DNA of 64,000 nucleotides from Streptococcus ictaluri 707-05 (GTDB lineage Bacteria; Bacillota; Bacilli; Lactobacillales; Streptococcaceae), in NCBI RefSeq assembly GCF_000188015.2, contig NZ_AEUX02000008.1:154808-218807 (forward strand). Reading direction: 5' to 3'. Below are positions 61,554-64,000 of the stretch, piece by piece. Both the position numbers and the translations under genes were made by a program. Within the stretch, counting starts at the first letter, position 1; every line of letters starts with the position of its first letter. Below the pieces are notes generated by a model. It searched no databases. It worked only from the letters and a program-made list of their open reading frames with translations, and was not told where the DNA came from.

Positions 61554-61698
61554 CATTAGTTTTGCTTTTGTCTTCTACCCCATGTTTATCAGTAACTATC
61601 ACAAGAGGGAACCTTATTTGTTAGACTTGTTTCTCTTTGTCATAAATGCTTTGGCATCAATGTATACGATTTTTAATTACTTGGGCTTGCTGAAGTGA
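61531..61698 (+). CDS. Small membrane protein of the mobile element
   Basis: A 55-residue protein, MSPLIIFNISFAFVFYPMFI onward, with two hydrophobic segments separated by a short polar turn (NYHKREPY). GGAGTGAC precedes the ATG, which overlaps the end of the DUF3850 gene. No family recognised. It is too short for automatic calling, but the overlap and ribosome site support it. Confidence 0.55.
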   Translation: MSPLIIFNISFAFVFYPMFISNYHKREPYLLDLFLFVINALASMYTIFNYLGLLK

Positions 61699-61721
61699 GA
61701 AGTTGGAAAAGGGGAGATGTT

Positions 61722-61820
61722 ATGACACAAGAAGAAATAGATCAAATGATTGAAGACTGGGTGGAAAATGGATTCTCTAGTGAATTAAAACAATTGATAC
61801 CGGAGAAGGAGATAGGCTGA
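61722..61820 (+). CDS. Very small acidic protein of the mobile element
   Basis: A 32-residue ORF, MTQEEIDQMIEDWVENGFSS onward, with GGGGAGAT upstream and its stop one base before the next start. Such tiny acidic proteins are common in the replication modules of streptococcal integrative elements. Function unknown. Confidence 0.5.
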   Translation: MTQEEIDQMIEDWVENGFSSELKQLIPEKEIG

Positions 61821-61821
61821 T

Positions 61822-62099
61822 ATGGCTATTACAGATAGAAAATTATTTTTAAGTACTTTAAAAATGCTAGAAGCAGATCTATCCTATTAGAACACCTAAA
61901 GTCATCCATACTTGATAATACAGCAGTCGATTTAGAAAACGTGCCATTTGCAGGAACTAATTCTACTAATCTAGATGAAGCTATCCAATGCTACATTGAC
62001 TACGGGGAATTGCCGCTAAGTGGGAAACTAGAAGATTTTTGGAAAGCCTATGAACAAGCTCTACAACTAGATAATTTAGAGGAAGAATATGGAAAATAA
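61822..62099 (+). pseudogene. Small mobile-element protein, frameshifted at an A5 run
   Basis: The start MAITDRKLFLSTLK leads to a stop after MLEADLSY. One extra A in the run at 61860-61864 gives LKNARSRSILLEHLKSSILD and an open frame to TAA 62097-62099. The full protein would have about 92 residues, acidic and helical, ending NLEEEYGK. No family recognised. It overlaps the next gene by 11 bases. Confidence 0.65.
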
Positions 62100-62803
62100 A
62101 ATCATTGGAAAAGTACAAAACCTACTTGAATTGGCTTATGATGCACCAAATGACGAGGAATGGCAAACGGCGCTTCTGATGGCTCAAAAAACTTATGGTT
62201 AAGCATAAGTTGTCTATGAGTGATATTAAGGCCACTCAAAGAAATGATAACATAGGCGAGACAGTAGGGCATTGGGAATACAGGATGGTGTGGTGGAAAG
62301 AAAAACTGGCAGCCATTCTAGGTGAAAATTTTCGATGTAAAACCATACGAAGAAGACTGGTTAAAAAAGGTATTACTCAGATGATTTTCTTTGGGTATGA
62401 TACGGATGCTGAATTATGCACTAAAGTTTATGAAGGTGCTCTATTGTATCTTGACTATCGCCTAAAACGACTTTTCCCTACAGTTTCTAAAGCACGTTGG
62501 AAGGATTATAAAAAATCTTACTTACTAGGTTTCTTAGAGGGACTTAATCAACGTTTCAAAGAACAAATTCAATCATCAGAAGAATTCGCGTTAGTGGTTC
62601 AAGTTCCAGCAGAAGTTTTAAAAGAACAGCGACTTCGGATGGGAGACTTAAAAACAAAAACAGTGACTATTCAAGTTGAACTTGATTCTGAGGCATATGT
62701 GACTGGTCTTAAACAGGCGAAAGCAACAAGGTTAATGCCTGAAGAATTGATTAACAAAAATAGTATTCAAATACTAATATTGGTTGAAAAGGAGAATTCA
62801 TGA
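62089..62803 (+). pseudogene. DUF2786-domain protein, frameshifted at an A6 run
   Basis: The N terminus MENKIIGKVQNLLELAYDAP-NDEEWQTALLMAQK is a DUF2786 domain, but at the A6 run (62186-62191) the frame runs into TYG-stop. With one A fewer it reads AQKLMVKHKLSMSDIKATQ and continues to 62803, about 237 residues. DUF2786 proteins occur in phages and conjugative elements; function unknown. The longer downstream ORF (from 62195) lacks its own ribosome site. Confidence 0.78.
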
Positions 62804-62979
62804 CATCAAAACAATCTGCACTAGCGCAATTAACCAAAAATATGATGGTCGTCGACCTCATGAAACAAACAGGATGGTCACGAGAAAGAGTCCTTAAAGC
62901 CTTAGAATGGCTAGAAGCAGAAAAGACAGTTCAGTTTTCTGCTAATGGCAGTCTTAACTTAAGAATTTTTGAGGGGTGA
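62800..62979 (+). CDS. Small winged-helix-like protein of the mobile element
   Basis: A 59-residue protein, MTSKQSALAQLTKNMMVVDL onward, with a helix-turn-helix-like core (MKQTGWSRERVLKALEWLEA) and a short C-terminal strand pair. AAGGAGAA precedes the ATG, which overlaps the stop of the DUF2786 gene by four bases. It lies five bases before repA. A role in regulating repA is possible but unproven. Confidence 0.6.
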   Translation: MTSKQSALAQLTKNMMVVDLMKQTGWSRERVLKALEWLEAEKTVQFSANGSLNLRIFEG

Positions 62980-62983
62980 TACC

Positions 62984-63981
62984 ATGACTGGTTTAGATCA
63001 ATTTTCAGCGATTACGCTAGAACAAATGCAAACATCTGAAAGTTTTTTTAGGATGCCTTGGGTACTTTGGGAAGATACTCATTACCAAAACTTGGTATCA
63101 GATGGCAAAACGCTTTATGGCATGATGAAGAATCGTTTAGAACTCTCTGCTAAGAATGGTTGGGTAGATGAAGTAGGGCGTGTATATATTCAGTTTTCAA
63201 ATGCAGAGATTCAACGTTATTTTAATTGCTCCAAACCCAAAGCCATCAAGCTAAAAAACGCTCTAGCGGACTATGGCTTAATCTATGAAGTTAATCAGTA
63301 TTCTAATGCGGACGGGCAAGTGGCTAATCGTATTTATGTAGGCAATGTTATGACCTATGATGCTGAGAAATATAAACAAGAACGTATTGAACGCCAAGAG
63401 AAAGCCTTTCAAAAAAGACAAGAACAACATCAAAAGACCCCCAGTAAAAATATTTTACCGGGGGGTCAAAAAAATTGACGGGGCCAGTCAAAAATATTGA
63501 CCCGAATTATATTAATACTAGTAATACTAACTCTAGTAAAGATAATAATAGTTCTAGAAAGGCTGTGCCCGATTCTGACGAACGGCCACAACCTACTGAA
63601 ACTAATAACACTTCTTTCCAAGAACATTCTGTGACCTATGTTCCGCCTAAATATTATTCGCTCTTACAAGTAATTGCGGACAGGTATAATGGCAAGTTTT
63701 GTCAGATTGACCTCTTTACAGGAAATTCTCAAAATTATAGTTTGACGCATAAGCAAAAAATGATGATTGGTCAGTACTTGACACAAGAGTATATCACAAG
63801 TCATGAAGTAATCGATATGATTGAACGAATGCCTTATGACTGTGAGCACCCTCTAGCTTATCTCATGAAGATGCTTGAAAACCTCAAGGAAGAAAGGCGA
63901 TTGGAAGCTAAAATTATAGCCCATAGACAAGCTGAATTAAGGTATTCAAGAGGAGTTGAGGAAGAAAATAATGATAGTTAA
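62984..63981 (+). pseudogene. repA: RepA_N-type replication initiator, split at an A7 run
   Basis: The N-terminal part starts at ATG 62984 (GAGGGGTGAT upstream; an earlier in-frame ATG at 62969 is less likely) and is a RepA_N domain: ESFFRMPWVLWEDTHYQNLV, YGMMKNRLELSAKNGWVDE and a winged-helix FNCSKPKAIKLKNALADYG. It ends LPGGQKN-stop at 63478. One extra A at 63468-63474 gives GGQKKLTGPVKNIDPNY and opens the frame to 63981, including a C-terminal helical domain (MIGQYLTQEYITSHEVIDMI). The joined protein would have about 332 residues. Such initiators drive replication of plasmids and of some integrative conjugative elements. Confidence 0.78.
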
Positions 63982-64000
63982 AGATAATGAGGAAAAACCA
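63971..64000 (+). CDS. Start of a gene running off the window
   Basis: ATG 63971 opens MIVKDNEEKP and overlaps the repA stop by 11 bases. Only ten codons are visible, so no identity can be given. In comparable elements a DnaC-like helicase loader often follows repA, which is only a guess here. Confidence 0.4.
   Translation, partial: MIVKDNEEKP

Overview
The window looks like the chromosome of a low-GC Gram-positive coccus of the pyogenic Streptococcus group. The supporting gene content is the dltXABCD operon, the malXFG/malR/malQ/glgP maltodextrin cluster, rmlA-rmlC-rmlB without rmlD, an Rqc2/FbpA (Fbp54/PavA-type) protein, a GlnP protein with two fused solute-binding domains, and small streptococcal proteins (DUF3042, DUF4044). 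From memory, several proteins (UvrB, DltA) are clearly divergent from S. pyogenes, so a related species is likelier, but I cannot name it from sequence alone. No rRNA, tRNA or CRISPR array was seen.

Layout. 1-9.1 kb: a broken DUF1846 gene, an MFS transporter behind a probable terminated leader RNA, broken GNAT, DUF1801 and corA genes, and intact rsuA, pepS and obgE. 9.1-14.9 kb: broken pnuC, a frameshifted ABC-F gene behind a classic attenuator leader (3-codon uORF plus terminator), then glnQ-glnP. 15-22.6 kb: uvrB, an intact IS982-family element with a perfect 7-bp target duplication, and dltXABCD for D-alanylation of teichoic acids. 22.7-34.7 kb: maltodextrin uptake and breakdown. MalR-type operators sit in or next to three promoters, tandem terminators lie inside the malX-malF gap, and a dead IS30-family copy lies between malX and malR. 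34.7-59.7 kb: mostly housekeeping genes (trhO, miaA, hflX, rnz, recJ, apt, dnaD, nth, trmK, rmlACB, AI-2E transporter, TPR protein, rqcH), with several broken accessory genes. 59.7-64 kb: a decayed IS1239-like element flanked by a 14-bp direct repeat, then the edge of a mobile element with many tiny overlapping genes, DUF3850, DUF2786 and a RepA_N-type initiator.

The most striking feature of the window is its damage pattern. About a dozen chromosomal genes plus the mobile-element genes are broken by one or two point lesions. The lesions are of two kinds: in-frame stops that a single C-to-T change at a Gln codon would explain, and one-base slips, many in A or T runs. Essential genes are spared. 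This suggests genuine, recent pseudogene formation (host restriction, possibly a mismatch-repair defect) rather than random sequencing error, although homopolymer errors cannot be excluded.

The best candidates for new biology are the attenuator-controlled ABC-F gene split at an A6 run, the terminated leader RNA before the MFS transporter, the paired terminators inside the mal operon, the PadR/DUF2812 pair in which both genes carry an in-frame amber codon, and the RepA gene split at an A7 run.
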